Counted from the first letter of the stretch, positions 46,726-56,069 are shown. The stretch is 64,000 bases of DNA from a virus (IMGVR_UViG_3300044835_000075:43375-107374), one strand, 5' to 3'. Made by a program: numbers and translations. Notes: generated by a model from the letters alone, not told the origin.

Positions 46726-47670
46726 ATGTCCAGCGAACTGACCACACGCCCCGACGGGGCCGTGGCCACCACCAGCGCCGCCCAGATCCCCGAGGCGACG
46801 CGCGAGCGTTTCCCCGCGATCGACCCGGAGTCCGAGATCCTCGAACTGCTCGCCGAGAACCTCGACGACGGCGAGACCCTCGGCATCGGGAACCTCACCC
46901 GCGTCGTCAACCCGTCCGGCAAGTCGACGTCCTTCCAGGTGCCCGACCCTCAGGGCGGCAAGGACAAGACCCCCGACATGCTCGAAGGCATCGTTCTGGG
47001 CTGGCAGGAAGGGCGCAGCTACTACGAGTCGCCCGAAGCCAAGGACGGCACCCCGCCGGACTGCTCGTCGCGTGACGGCGTCAACGGCTTCGGCGAGTAC
47101 GGCAAGGGCTCGGAGAGCAACCCCGATGGCCTGTGCACCGACTGCCCCATGGGCCAGTGGCTGCGCGTCGAAGGCCAGCCCGACACCCCCCCGGCCTGCA
47201 AGCAGCTCGTGAACGTGCTGCTGCTGACCGAGGAGGAGGCACTCCCCCTCCTGGTCCGCGTGCCTCGCACGTCGATCACGGCGTTCAACAAGTACCGCAA
47301 GGGCCTCATCCGGTACAACACCGGCCTTGCCCGCTCGACGACCAAGATCTCGCTGGAAAGCGCGGTCAACCCGCAGGGCACGAAGTACGCCGAGATGGTG
47401 TTCAGCCTCGGCGAGAAGCTCCCGGGTACCAAGGACGAGGTCAAAGCCACCGCCGCCGCCGTCATGGCGTTCGGTGCCGAGATGAAGAACATCATCACCG
47501 CCCAGCCCGCCCGCAACTCCGCCGCGATCACCGCGACGGCCGAGCGGTCGGTCGAGGACGAGGGCGGCACCAGCTTCCCCGAGCCGGTCGACTACGCACC
47601 GCCGACCGACGAGGAAGCCGCCGACGCCCTCGACCACGAGGCCGAAACGAGCAGCGCGGCCGCCTCGTGA
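46726..47670 (+). CDS. Probable ssDNA-binding protein with Cys sites, 314 aa
   Basis: ATG at 46726 after GAAAGAAGG. The middle has an arrangement I know from phage DNA-binding proteins: a YYESPEAKDGTPPDCSSRDG block, CTDCPMGQW, CKQLVNVLLL, then VRVPRTSITAFNKYRKGL. Those proteins are thought to be OB-fold ssDNA binders with a zinc site. Acidic C-terminus (PEPVDYAPPTDEEAADAL) as in SSBs. Immediately upstream of the primase. Assignment is by pattern and context. Confidence 0.65.
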   Translation: MSSELTTRPDGAVATTSAAQIPEATRERFPAIDPESEILELLAENLDDGETLGIGNLTRVVNPSGKSTSFQVPDPQGGKDKTPDMLEGIVLGWQEGRSYYESPEAKDGTPPDCSSRDGVNGFGEYGKGSESNPDGLCTDCPMGQWLRVEGQPDTPPACKQLVNVLLLTEEEALPLLVRVPRTSITAFNKYRKGLIRYNTGLARSTTKISLESAVNPQGTKYAEMVFSLGEKLPGTKDEVKATAAAVMAFGAEMKNIITAQPARNSAAITATAERSVEDEGGTSFPEPVDYAPPTDEEAADALDHEAETSSAAAS

Positions 47671-50078
47671 GCCGCGCCGAGCAGGCGAACGCGTTCTGCT
47701 CGGCGTTGCTCGGCGGCCCCGACGGAGATGACAGGCTCGAAGGACTCTTCGTAACCCTGTGGACCTCGGGGGACAAGCGGACACGATGGCGCCGGGCAGA
47801 CCAGCCCGGCGCCGTCGCGTCTCTGGTGGCCGAGCTGGACGAGCAGGACAGTTCGCAAGCGGTCTACATCTGCACGACGCTCAGCAGCGACGAGCGCTCG
47901 TGTGCCGAGTACCACGACGGGAACATCCCGCACGGGGAGGGCAACTGCAAGCACCGGCCCAAGGCCGTCGAGTCCGCCGGACTCCTCGGCCTGTGGGTCG
48001 AATTCGACATCGCCGGACCCGGGCACGAGAGTGAATTCCTGCCACCGGACCGCAACCACGTACAGAAGATCATCGACGCGATGGTCGTCAAACCCACCCT
48101 GGTCGTCTCCTCCGGCGGCGGCCTTCACTGCTGGTGGATGCTGGCCGAACCCTGGCTGGTCCGCGACGCGGACGACCAGGACGCCGAACGCCAGAAAATG
48201 GCGAAGCTCGAACGCGACTGGGTGCTCACCGCGCGCCACCATGCCGAAGTCCTCGGCCGCTGGCAGGTCGACAGTGTGCACGACCTCGCTCGACTGCTCC
48301 GCCCCGCCGGAACCACGAACCGCAAGATCGCGGGCACTCCACGGCCCGTCACGATCGTCTCCCACGACCCCGAAGCCGTCTACAACCCCGACGACTTCGC
48401 CGAATTCATGCCCGACCCGGAGACCCTGGAGGCCTACGGAGCCGCCAAGGGCGCCGACAACGTCCGCTTGACCATGTCCGACGCCGAGAAGGAGATGCTC
48501 AAAGAGGTCAACCTGACCGCCGTGTGGATGCGCGTCAACTCCGCCGAGTACCGCGCGCTCGACTACACGCCGGACTGGCTCGCCGAGATCCTCGAACTCG
48601 CCGCCGAGAGCGCCGAGATGGGCGAGGACACCCGCAAGCAGGGCAAGAACCAGGGCGCCACCCCGTCACTGCTGGTCAACACGTGGAACGGCGACCGGCC
48701 GGACCTCAAGGACGACCAGAGCAGCCTTGACGCGTCCCTGGTCCGGTTGCTCGCCGACCTCGGTTTCGTCGACACCGAAGGCATCATCGAAGCGATGATG
48801 TGCCGCCGCCTGCGGCTGACCGACTCCACCAAGGCGGACAAGCTCGACCCGCGCAAGCGGATCGACTACATCGTGCGGACGGTCGCCAGGTTTCGCCTGA
48901 CCGCGAAGCTGGCCGTCGATCGGCAAAAGCTCTCCAGCGACCGACTGGCCGAGATGGCGAACATGCGCCTTGAGGTCAATCCGCGCCCCGAGCCCGAGCC
49001 GGAAGAGGTGACCGCCGACAAGCGCGGTGTCGTGCTCGACGACAAGGCCGCCGCCAAGGCCGGAACCGACTACATGGTCAACCTGGTCGAGCACCGCGCC
49101 GCCACCGAGGAGGAGAAGCGCCGCGATGCCGACGACCAGGTCAAGGCGGCACACACCGGCGTCACCCCGCCGCCCCGCCCGACACCGGCGCTTCCTGCCG
49201 GTGAGGACGACGACGAGGAAGAGCCGAAGTTCTTCAACGAGGATCGCCCCAAGATCGAACAGGAGTGCATGGACGAACTCACCGCGTTGCTGATCCCCCA
49301 GGTCTACCGCGAGCGCGGAGTCATGGTCTGGGGGCTCGAAGTGCGCGACGAGGGCGAGAAGCAGAAAGGCCGGTTCATGCTCCGCGTGCCGGTCGATTTC
49401 CGCTGGCCGGTCGACGAGGCACGCCCGAGCCGCTACCGGCCGGGCCGCCCACTGTTCACCGACTGGTGGGGCCGCGACGCGTTCGACGGGCAGAAGGGCT
49501 TTGAGAAGGCGCTACGGCACGACTTGAAGATGGCCGCGCAGAAGACGCCGCCGAAGGAGTGGTCGAGCCTGCTCGACGATCTGGTGCCGCTGTGGCGCCG
49601 GGACTCCTCCGGCTCCGACATCGCCACCTACTCCCACGACTGGCTCTACGACTACCTGATGCTGCACCACGGCACCGGGGAGCCGAACGAGGTCGGCGCG
49701 TCGGGGCGCCCATGGGTCCGCAAGACCAACGGGTGGAAGCCGTCCACCCCGCCGATCATCTTCATCGACCTGAAGGAGTTCCTGGAGCACTGCCGCCGCC
49801 AGCCGGGCGCGGTCGCGGGACGCGAGATCAAGGGCGTCCTGGACCACCTGCACCTGACCATCCGGCGGCCGCGTATCAAGGCTCCCGGGATGATGTCCCG
49901 GCCGACGTTCTACGAGATCGCGCCGGAGGAGTTCGACGCCAACGAGTGGGCCGCGATCATCGACGTGACGCGGCATTCCTACGAGATCAGCCAGAACAAG
50001 CGCGGGCTCCGGCTCGCCGACGCCGACACCGACAGTGGCGGGGTCTCGATCAGCGACGGACGGCGGGAGGCGCAGTGA
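47667..50078 (+). CDS. PrimPol-type DNA primase, 803 aa
   Basis: GTGA overlap. Residues 60-230 hold the AEP/RepB-like primase pattern: WVEFDIAGPG (about 110-119, metal-binding acidic residues), VVSSGGGLHCWW (His about 153) and LLRPAGTTNRK (about 209-219). The rest is long, helical and acidic, with no Walker motifs, so it has no helicase domain of its own; the SNF2- or UvrD-type helicases or a host helicase would unwind. It should make primers or do limited synthesis at the phage fork. Confidence 0.85.
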   Translation: MSRAEQANAFCSALLGGPDGDDRLEGLFVTLWTSGDKRTRWRRADQPGAVASLVAELDEQDSSQAVYICTTLSSDERSCAEYHDGNIPHGEGNCKHRPKAVESAGLLGLWVEFDIAGPGHESEFLPPDRNHVQKIIDAMVVKPTLVVSSGGGLHCWWMLAEPWLVRDADDQDAERQKMAKLERDWVLTARHHAEVLGRWQVDSVHDLARLLRPAGTTNRKIAGTPRPVTIVSHDPEAVYNPDDFAEFMPDPETLEAYGAAKGADNVRLTMSDAEKEMLKEVNLTAVWMRVNSAEYRALDYTPDWLAEILELAAESAEMGEDTRKQGKNQGATPSLLVNTWNGDRPDLKDDQSSLDASLVRLLADLGFVDTEGIIEAMMCRRLRLTDSTKADKLDPRKRIDYIVRTVARFRLTAKLAVDRQKLSSDRLAEMANMRLEVNPRPEPEPEEVTADKRGVVLDDKAAAKAGTDYMVNLVEHRAATEEEKRRDADDQVKAAHTGVTPPPRPTPALPAGEDDDEEEPKFFNEDRPKIEQECMDELTALLIPQVYRERGVMVWGLEVRDEGEKQKGRFMLRVPVDFRWPVDEARPSRYRPGRPLFTDWWGRDAFDGQKGFEKALRHDLKMAAQKTPPKEWSSLLDDLVPLWRRDSSGSDIATYSHDWLYDYLMLHHGTGEPNEVGASGRPWVRKTNGWKPSTPPIIFIDLKEFLEHCRRQPGAVAGREIKGVLDHLHLTIRRPRIKAPGMMSRPTFYEIAPEEFDANEWAAIIDVTRHSYEISQNKRGLRLADADTDSGGVSISDGRREAQ

Positions 50079-50986
50079 GCATGTCGTACGCGCCTCCCCC
50101 GCCGCCGGTCGCGGACGGTGTCCTGGTGGCCGACCGCTACGCGATGCTGGGTGACCTCGCCCGGGGCCGCTACGGGGCCTGCTGCATGTGCAACGGGACC
50201 TGCTACACGTGGTGGTCGGACCGGGCGCCGTCCGGCTACGTCCCGCTGCACGAGGGGTGCGTGCCCCGGCTGGTCGAGCACTGGACGAAGTTCGTCGCGG
50301 ACGGCGGTGCGGAGCCCGAGAGGACTTTCGTGCCGCCGTCCGGCCGCCGTGGCGCCTATGCGCGCCGGGCGGCGACGGTGGACACCGCGCCAGCGTCCGC
50401 CCCGCAGCAGCCCGCCCGGGTCGTGACCGCTGGCGCGGTGCTTCCTGATCGTTTCATCCCGGGGCCGTTCTGGCTCCCTGGGGACGATCACCTCACACCG
50501 TGGACGGGACTGCTGGAGACCGCGACCGGGCACACGGTGTGCCCGGCGGGGGCGAATGTGGCGCACGCCGAGAAGACGTACGCGTTCTACCGGTCGCAGC
50601 GGATCGTGTCCTACAACACCCCGGTCGTCGGGGGTGCGTTGATCGCACCTGACGGTTCGGTGACGCGGTCGTGGGGTTCGGTGCCGGTGGTGGGTTCGCC
50701 GCGTTGGGTGTCGGTCTCGATCCGCAGCGAGTGGGGCATGTGCCCGGGATGCGGTGAGTTGAAGTGGCCGGGGTCGTGGCGTACGGACCGCAACGTCTGC
50801 ATGGGGTGTCAGAGTGCCCGCGAGGTCGCAGACCCGCGAGAGTGGCCGTATGAGACGCCGCATCCCGGGCAGCAGGCCGTACCGGATACCTTTATCACGA
50901 CGAAAAAGGTGACGCCTCCCGCGTCGGCGCGGTTGGCGCCGAGCTTGAACCGAGGACGTTTGACTAGCCGCCGCAAGTCGGGCTAA
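50075..50986 (+). CDS. Hypothetical zinc-ribbon protein, 303 aa
   Basis: GTGA overlap with the primase gene. Two Cys clusters: CCMCNGTCY (about residue 33) and CPGCGELKW...CMGCQ (about 228-250), each able to bind zinc. Between them lies a beta-rich domain. The stop codon is inside the -10 of the next promoter. Function not recognised; a primase- or fork-associated role fits the position. Confidence 0.7.
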   Translation: MSMSYAPPPPPVADGVLVADRYAMLGDLARGRYGACCMCNGTCYTWWSDRAPSGYVPLHEGCVPRLVEHWTKFVADGGAEPERTFVPPSGRRGAYARRAATVDTAPASAPQQPARVVTAGAVLPDRFIPGPFWLPGDDHLTPWTGLLETATGHTVCPAGANVAHAEKTYAFYRSQRIVSYNTPVVGGALIAPDGSVTRSWGSVPVVGSPRWVSVSIRSEWGMCPGCGELKWPGSWRTDRNVCMGCQSAREVADPREWPYETPHPGQQAVPDTFITTKKVTPPASARLAPSLNRGRLTSRRKSG

Positions 50987-50989
50987 TCT
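50960..50989 (+). promoter_or_regulatory. Promoter, operator class
   Basis: TTGACT at 50960-50965, 18-nt spacer ending GGGC, -10 TAATCT at 50984-50989, RNA start GTTCTGC at 50996. Right operator half GGGCTA is imperfect. Confidence 0.85.
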
Positions 50990-51030
50990 ATCCTCGTTCT
51001 GCTGTATCCGACCCTGCCAGAAGGTGCCTC

Positions 51031-51354
51031 ATGGCCCGACTCACCCATTCTCGCGATGGCCGCCATCCCGGGACCGACCGCCTCCTGCTCGTCGGCGTGG
51101 CCTTCGGATGCACCGCCTCAGTTCCCTTGTGGATCGGCCTGGCGTACTTCCTCGGACTCTGCGAGATCCCGATGTCGGCGTGGTCCCTGCTCAGCGCGTC
51201 GGCCATCGCGGCATCGCTGGGTGCGGTATCCATCCGGTCGTCGGTTCTGCTGTTCGACAAGGTATTACGGCCCCGGGTGTTCGACCTTGAGCAGCGCAAG
51301 CACGAAATAGTTCCGTTTCATTATTCGACAAGGGAGACTCATCAGGATGTCTAA
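51031..51354 (+). CDS. Two-span membrane protein, 107 aa
   Basis: ATG at 51031 after GAAGG. Two transmembrane segments (about 18-45 and 50-75) and a charged C-terminal tail that overlaps the exonuclease gene by 8 bases. Function unknown. Confidence 0.7.
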   Translation: MARLTHSRDGRHPGTDRLLLVGVAFGCTASVPLWIGLAYFLGLCEIPMSAWSLLSASAIAASLGAVSIRSSVLLFDKVLRPRVFDLEQRKHEIVPFHYSTRETHQDV

Positions 51355-52162
51355 AAATATTCGGTTATACTTGGACTTCGAGACAACAGGTCTTTCTCCT
51401 GGAAAAGAAACCATTCTCGAACTCGCGTACTGCATCACTGACGATCAGCACAGGTTGCTTACTCCGATCCGCCAGCGCTTGACAAACCTTGCCCCTCCAC
51501 TCAAGCGCGAGGCTGGTCCTCGTGGGCCTTTCGGTTTCGCGTTCGACACGACCAAATCCGAAGACTGGGAGAACCCTGAGTTCTTCGATACTCGGAACAA
51601 GTCCAATCCCAAGATCGTGATGGATATGCATCAGAATTCGGGACTTAAGGCTGACCACTTGGCCGTGGATCCGAACGCTATTCTTACTCATCCTCGTGAT
51701 TTCGAGCGAATGTTTCTGGACGACCTGGTCGATGTCAAAAATCGGTTCGACTACGACATCGGAAAGATCATCCTGTCCGGTGATGGCGTGAGCCATTTCG
51801 ACAACTACTTGCTTGACGCTTTGTGGCCCGACCGCTTCCCGCTCCGGCCGGACTTCGATCACGACATGGCGTACTGGTACGGCGATGTCTCCATCGCGCG
51901 GCGCCTGGTGCCGCCGTCCGTGCTCACCGCTGGCCGGAAGTGGGCGGAGAGCGATGAGTCGCCGTTCTCCATGCTCGCCGAGGAGATGGTCGCGGACATC
52001 TCCATGGGCCCGGACGACTTCGAGGTGCAGGACGAGAAGTCGAACCTGTGGACCTTTGACCGCAACGGCGCGGTGCCGCACCGGGCGGCGGACGACCTGG
52101 TTGTGTCGATCCTGGATGCCCGGATACTCGCCAAGATCGACCTGTTTTCCCAGAAGATTTGA
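51347..52162 (+). CDS. DEDDh exonuclease, 271 aa
   Basis: Exo I LDFETTGLSPGKETILELAY (Asp10, Glu12), Exo II DGVSHFDNYLL (Asp about 151), Exo III VPHRAADDLVVSI (His about 245, Asp about 250). The LSP-X5-ILELAY pattern is closer to oligoribonuclease-type than to proofreading enzymes, so small RNA or DNA may be the substrate. The first third uses less GC-biased codons than its neighbours. Large insertion between Exo I and II. Confidence 0.85.
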   Translation: MSKNIRLYLDFETTGLSPGKETILELAYCITDDQHRLLTPIRQRLTNLAPPLKREAGPRGPFGFAFDTTKSEDWENPEFFDTRNKSNPKIVMDMHQNSGLKADHLAVDPNAILTHPRDFERMFLDDLVDVKNRFDYDIGKIILSGDGVSHFDNYLLDALWPDRFPLRPDFDHDMAYWYGDVSIARRLVPPSVLTAGRKWAESDESPFSMLAEEMVADISMGPDDFEVQDEKSNLWTFDRNGAVPHRAADDLVVSILDARILAKIDLFSQKI

Positions 52163-52188
52163 CAAGCCGGTACAGGATCGGCTAATTT
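52159..52188 (+). promoter_or_regulatory. Promoter, operator class
   Basis: TTGACA at 52159-52164, 18-nt spacer AGCCG...CGGC, -10 TAATTT at 52183-52188, RNA start GTTCCGC at 52195. Drives 52226-53704. Confidence 0.88.
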
Positions 52189-52225
52189 ATTGGTGTTCCG
52201 CGACGACACCCCTGAGGAGACCACC

Positions 52226-52471
52226 GTGAAGACCTGCACCCACTGCGTCATCGAGTTCACCCCGAGCCTCGACGACGAGGGCCAGCCGGTCTACCTCGAT
52301 TACCACGGTGCCGTGAGCTGTGACACCTGCACATGCAGGCTCTGCGGCCACGGACACCCGACGGCCGACGGGCACGAAGACTGCGCGGCGGCTTTCGAGG
52401 ATGGCAAGCTCGACCCGGCCGATCCCGACGTCCTGATCGAGATCGCCCGCGACCTCCTCACCGGCGTCTAG
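52226..52471 (+). CDS. Small multi-Cys zinc protein, 81 aa
   Basis: GTG at 52226 after GAGGAG. CTHC near the start, then CDTCTCRLCGHGH: enough ligands for one or two zinc sites, followed by an acidic helix. Probably a zinc-ribbon regulator or structural peptide. Confidence 0.65.
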   Translation: MKTCTHCVIEFTPSLDDEGQPVYLDYHGAVSCDTCTCRLCGHGHPTADGHEDCAAAFEDGKLDPADPDVLIEIARDLLTGV

Positions 52472-52480
52472 GAACATGCA

Positions 52481-52723
52481 ATGAACAGCAGGCGCGCGCG
52501 GCGGCTAGCCACCATCCGGCTAGCCGCCGCCGCGCGTTCGCTGTCCACCGACGCCGCCGCGTTCGACGAGCTGAACCCCGCCGACCGACGGCGCATAGGC
52601 CGCGCGTTCGACGACCTCGCGCACGAACTCGAAGTGCGCGCCGGTCTCACCCCCCGCGTCCCGCACGCCGCACCGATCGACCCCGATCAGGTGCACCTCT
52701 TCGAGATCAACCGGGAGAACTGA
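52481..52723 (+). CDS. Hypothetical protein, 80 aa
   Basis: ATG at 52481, 9 bases after the previous stop. N-terminus basic and Ala-rich (SRRARRLATIRLAAAARSL), then acidic. Function unknown. Confidence 0.6.
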   Translation: MNSRRARRLATIRLAAAARSLSTDAAAFDELNPADRRRIGRAFDDLAHELEVRAGLTPRVPHAAPIDPDQVHLFEINREN

Positions 52724-52724
52724 C

Positions 52725-52919
52725 ATGCAGCTCGGACAGAAGACCCAGGCCAAGGCCATGACGCTCGGCGAACTCCGCGAATTGATCAAGCAGGTCGACA
52801 CCGCCGGATTCCCCGACCAGGCCGTCGTCAGCGCCCGAGCTGGCTTCAAAGGCAAACTCCAGTCGATCATGATCGACTCCGACGAGCGCAACCAGCCGAA
52901 GCGCCCCAGCACGCTGTGA
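52725..52919 (+). CDS. Hypothetical protein, 64 aa
   Basis: ATG at 52725, one base after the previous stop. Contains TLGELRELIKQVDTAGFPDQAVV, a pattern shared by short phage proteins of unknown role, then a beta hairpin. GTGA overlap with the nuclease gene. Confidence 0.65.
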   Translation: MQLGQKTQAKAMTLGELRELIKQVDTAGFPDQAVVSARAGFKGKLQSIMIDSDERNQPKRPSTL

Positions 52920-53704
52920 ACACCTGGTCACCCTCCCAGGTCCTCGCCTACCGGACCTGCCCCCGGCAATGGCTGCTGCGCTACCGGACACTCAGCCCGC
53001 ACGCCAAGGCCCGCCTGGTCGCCGACGCGCCCATCGTCATGCTGCTCGGCACCGCCGCCCACGCCGGGATGGAGGCCGCCTACCGTGCCGCCAAAGGCGG
53101 CATGTCGCTCAGCACCGAGCAGACCATGGGCGCGTTCGCCGACGACGCGCTCGACGCCGTCCGCAATGCCTGGGGAGCGTTCGGACTCGACGAGAAGGAA
53201 GACGTCTCCGTGGTCGAGGATGAGGTGATCGCGGTCCTCACCTCGCTCCCCCGGCCGCGACCGGCCGCGATCCTCGGTATCGAGATGACCCTGTTCGACG
53301 TCGTCGAGGGCATCGAGTTCACCAACGTCGTCGACCTCGCCCTACAGACCGGCCCGACGTCGCTGCACCTGCGCGACTGGAAGCGGCGCGCCTACCGGTC
53401 GCTCCCGCTGACCGTGGACCTCGGAGACGACCCTCAGCTGTGCTCGTACCGACACGCGGCGGCCCGTCACTTCCCCTGGGCCACGACGGTCACGGTGGGG
53501 CTGTACTCGTTGATCACGAACCGCGAGGTGCACACGGAGCTACCGCTGGCTCGCGCCGAACGCACCATGGCGGGTGAGGCGGCGATGATTCGGCGGGCCG
53601 AGGCAGACACGGAGTGTGTCCCCACCCCCGATGGAACGAACTGCGACAAGTGCCGGGTGCGTCCGGCGTGTCCACGGTGGACGGTCCCGGCCGGGCAGGT
53701 CTGA
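52916..53704 (+). CDS. Cas4/RecB-like PD-(D/E)XK nuclease, 262 aa
   Basis: Order of motifs fits the Cas4/RecB-C group: WSPSQVLAYRTCPRQW (first Cys), LGTAAHAGMEAAY (His), ILGIEMTL (Glu), LRDWKRRAY (Asp-X-Lys), DDPQLCSYRHAA (Gln, Tyr), and CDKCRVRPACP (Cys cluster). With the N-terminal Cys this makes an iron-sulfur site. It should trim DNA ends 5'-3', feeding recombination with the UvrD-type helicase downstream. Confidence 0.85.
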   Translation: MNTWSPSQVLAYRTCPRQWLLRYRTLSPHAKARLVADAPIVMLLGTAAHAGMEAAYRAAKGGMSLSTEQTMGAFADDALDAVRNAWGAFGLDEKEDVSVVEDEVIAVLTSLPRPRPAAILGIEMTLFDVVEGIEFTNVVDLALQTGPTSLHLRDWKRRAYRSLPLTVDLGDDPQLCSYRHAAARHFPWATTVTVGLYSLITNREVHTELPLARAERTMAGEAAMIRRAEADTECVPTPDGTNCDKCRVRPACPRWTVPAGQV

Positions 53705-53877
53705 GTACCTCACGTACGCACTCGCGCACGCACGGTCGCCTCTCCCATAACGACTCGGCGAGTGCAAGGTGACGCGCCGTCCGGGGTGGCATTACCCGCC
53801 CCCTAACGGCTAGTCTTCGATCTTGACGACGGTTCCGCTTTACCTACCCTTTGGCACACCCGGAAAGGCCCGCAGGC
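53705..53877 (+). other. Intergenic region with a degenerate promoter
   Basis: ACGGCTAGTCT at 53806-53816 looks like the right half of an operator-class promoter, and GTTCCGC occurs at 53832, but no matching -35 is seen and the distance is 21 nt rather than 12-13. The next gene may use another promoter. Confidence 0.4.
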
Positions 53878-55662
53878 ATGACCGAAGACTCGAAACCGTG
53901 GATTGTCCACCAGGTGTTCGGACCACCGGGAACGGGTAAAACCCGTTACCTCACCATGAAAGTCCGCGAAATCGTACGCGCGTACGGCCCCGACTCCGTG
54001 GTCATCACCTCCTTCACCGTCACCGGCGCGCAAGAGATCGCCTCCCGAGGCCTGGGCCTCCCCGCGCGTTCCGTCGGCACCCTGCACTCCCTGGCCTTCC
54101 GGGCCATCGGACACGACAGTTCCGTCGCCCTGGACCCCGAGATCCTCAAGGACTGGAACGACTCGGTAGGACGTGAATGGCGGATCACCGCCGACACCCG
54201 GCGCGGCAAGCCCCAGGCCGCCACCGAGGGCGGCGCGACCAACACCGATGCGACTACCGCCAGTAGCGGTGACGAACTCCTGGCGTCCCTCGACCGAGCC
54301 CGCTCGACGTTCATCGACCCGTCCGACTACGTGCCCGAGTTGAAGGCTTTCGCCGAATCCTGGGAGAAGTGGAAGAACGACGTCGGCGCCGTCGACTTCA
54401 CCGACATGATCGTCATGGCCTGGGAGCAGGCCAAGGAAGGCGAGGCCGCGCCGGGCAACCCCCGCGTCCTCGTCGTCGACGAAGGCCAGGATATGACACC
54501 CCTGGAGACCGAACTCGCGCTCGAATGGGGCAAGCACGCCCAGTCGCTCGTCATCGCCCTCGACGACGACCAGGCCATCATGGAATGGCGCGGCGGCGAC
54601 CCCCGCAAGATGCTTGAACTCGGCAACGGCGACGGCTTCACCGTCGACCGCCACGTCCTCGGGAAGTCCTACCGCATCCCCCGCGCCGTGCACGCCCCCG
54701 CAGAGCAGTGGGTCCGGCGCCTCTCCCTCCGCCACGACAAGCAGTACCTCCCCCGCACCCGCTTCGAGCCCGTCTTCACCGACACCGGCGAACCCCAGTT
54801 CGACGAGGACGGCGAACAGGAGCAGCGCGACACCGGCGAAATCATCGAAGGGGCCGCGTGGTGCGTCGCCGAGTCCCTCGAATCGCTCGCCCTGATCGAC
54901 AAGATCGAGCACGAGGTCGAGTCCGGCCGGTCGGTGATGGTCATCGCCACCTGCGCCTACATGCTCGAACCCGTCCTCAAGGGGTTGCGCGCCGCCGGGA
55001 TGCCGTTCTATAACCCGTACCGGCCCGCCGAGGCCCGCTGGAACCCGCTCGGCCGCCGCAGCGGAACCTCGACCGCGTCACGCGTACTCGCCTACATGAC
55101 CTCTCATGAGAGCCTCGGGGACGACGGCCGGTTGTGGACCGGCAACGACATCCGCGCCTGGATCGAGCTGGTCCGCGCGAAGGACTCAGGCCTGCGGCGG
55201 GGCGCCAAGACCAGCGCCGACGCACTGCCCGACGGCGAAGTTCCCTGGGAGCAGGTCGCCGACCTGTTCGACAGCGAGGAAGCCCTCAACCGCGCGGTCT
55301 CCCCGGATCTTGAGTGGCTTGCCTCCAACATCGTGCCCAGTAAGGAAAGGCAGACCGCATACCCCTTACAGGTATGCCGTAAGCGCGGCCCGAAAGCGTT
55401 GCTGTACAAGCCTTCCGTGACAATCGGCACCATCCACTCGGTCAAGGGTGGAAGCTCCGATGTCGTCTACCTCGCCCCCGACGTGTCCGGCGCGGGCATG
55501 GCGCAGATCCAGGGCGACGTCAACGGACGGGACCAGGCGATCCGGCAGTTCTACGTCGGCATGACGCGCGCTTACGAGGAACTTCGTTTGATGGCACCGT
55601 TTTCCCGCAACTTCGTCAAACGACGCGACCTGATCCCCTCGCACATGGAGGTACCGGCATGA
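53878..55662 (+). CDS. UvrD/Rep-family helicase, 594 aa
   Basis: SF1A motifs in order: I GPPGTGKT (15-22), II DEGQD (201-205, Glu-Gly-Gln variant of DEGQD/DEXQD), III DDDQAIMEWRGGD (about 226-241), V TIHSVKGGSSDVVYL (about 517), VI YVGMTRAYEEL (about 559). Shorter than full UvrD, with a compact C-terminal half. A 3'-5' translocase for repair or recombination, next to two nucleases. ATG at 53878 after GAAAGG. Confidence 0.92.
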   Translation: MTEDSKPWIVHQVFGPPGTGKTRYLTMKVREIVRAYGPDSVVITSFTVTGAQEIASRGLGLPARSVGTLHSLAFRAIGHDSSVALDPEILKDWNDSVGREWRITADTRRGKPQAATEGGATNTDATTASSGDELLASLDRARSTFIDPSDYVPELKAFAESWEKWKNDVGAVDFTDMIVMAWEQAKEGEAAPGNPRVLVVDEGQDMTPLETELALEWGKHAQSLVIALDDDQAIMEWRGGDPRKMLELGNGDGFTVDRHVLGKSYRIPRAVHAPAEQWVRRLSLRHDKQYLPRTRFEPVFTDTGEPQFDEDGEQEQRDTGEIIEGAAWCVAESLESLALIDKIEHEVESGRSVMVIATCAYMLEPVLKGLRAAGMPFYNPYRPAEARWNPLGRRSGTSTASRVLAYMTSHESLGDDGRLWTGNDIRAWIELVRAKDSGLRRGAKTSADALPDGEVPWEQVADLFDSEEALNRAVSPDLEWLASNIVPSKERQTAYPLQVCRKRGPKALLYKPSVTIGTIHSVKGGSSDVVYLAPDVSGAGMAQIQGDVNGRDQAIRQFYVGMTRAYEELRLMAPFSRNFVKRRDLIPSHMEVPA

Positions 55663-56069
55663 CCACGCTCGACGACGACTACGCCCCCACCGCGCCGACC
55701 AAGCGCCCGGCCGCGTCACGCAACGACTCCGAGACGGTCCGTACGCAGCGGTGCTTGACGTGGCTCAAGGCCGAACCGAAAACCTACGCCTACAAAGTCC
55801 ACACCGGACCCATGGGCGAAGGCGGCCATCCGGATATCGACGGCTGCCAGTGCGGCCGCGCGTTCAAGATCGAGATGAAGCGGGCCGGAGAACGACCCAA
55901 CGCGCGGCAGATGATGCGGCTGAAGATGTGGCAGGAAGCCGGTGCCCTGGTCGGCTGGGCCGAAGACGTCGAGCACGTGAAGCAGATCCTGGCCCACCGA
56001 CAGGACTACGAGTGGCGAAACCCGCTCACCGCCCCCGGCGCACCCGAGGCGGCCAGGGGGCAGGCGTGA
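55659..56069 (+). CDS. VRR-NUC nuclease, 136 aa
   Basis: GHPDIDGCQCGRAFKIEMKR has the PD-X-ExK core (Asp about 55, Glu and Lys about 69-71), followed by NARQMMRLKMWQEAGALVGWAED. This is the standalone VRR-NUC arrangement seen in phages; such enzymes cut Holliday junctions or flaps. ATGA overlap with the helicase gene. Confidence 0.88.
   Translation: MTTLDDDYAPTAPTKRPAASRNDSETVRTQRCLTWLKAEPKTYAYKVHTGPMGEGGHPDIDGCQCGRAFKIEMKRAGERPNARQMMRLKMWQEAGALVGWAEDVEHVKQILAHRQDYEWRNPLTAPGAPEAARGQA

Noticed and set aside
53806-53838. Operator-class promoter for the UvrD-type helicase
   Set aside because: Has a CGGCTAGTCT block and GTTCCGC, but no recognisable -35 and wrong spacing; listed only as a degenerate site.
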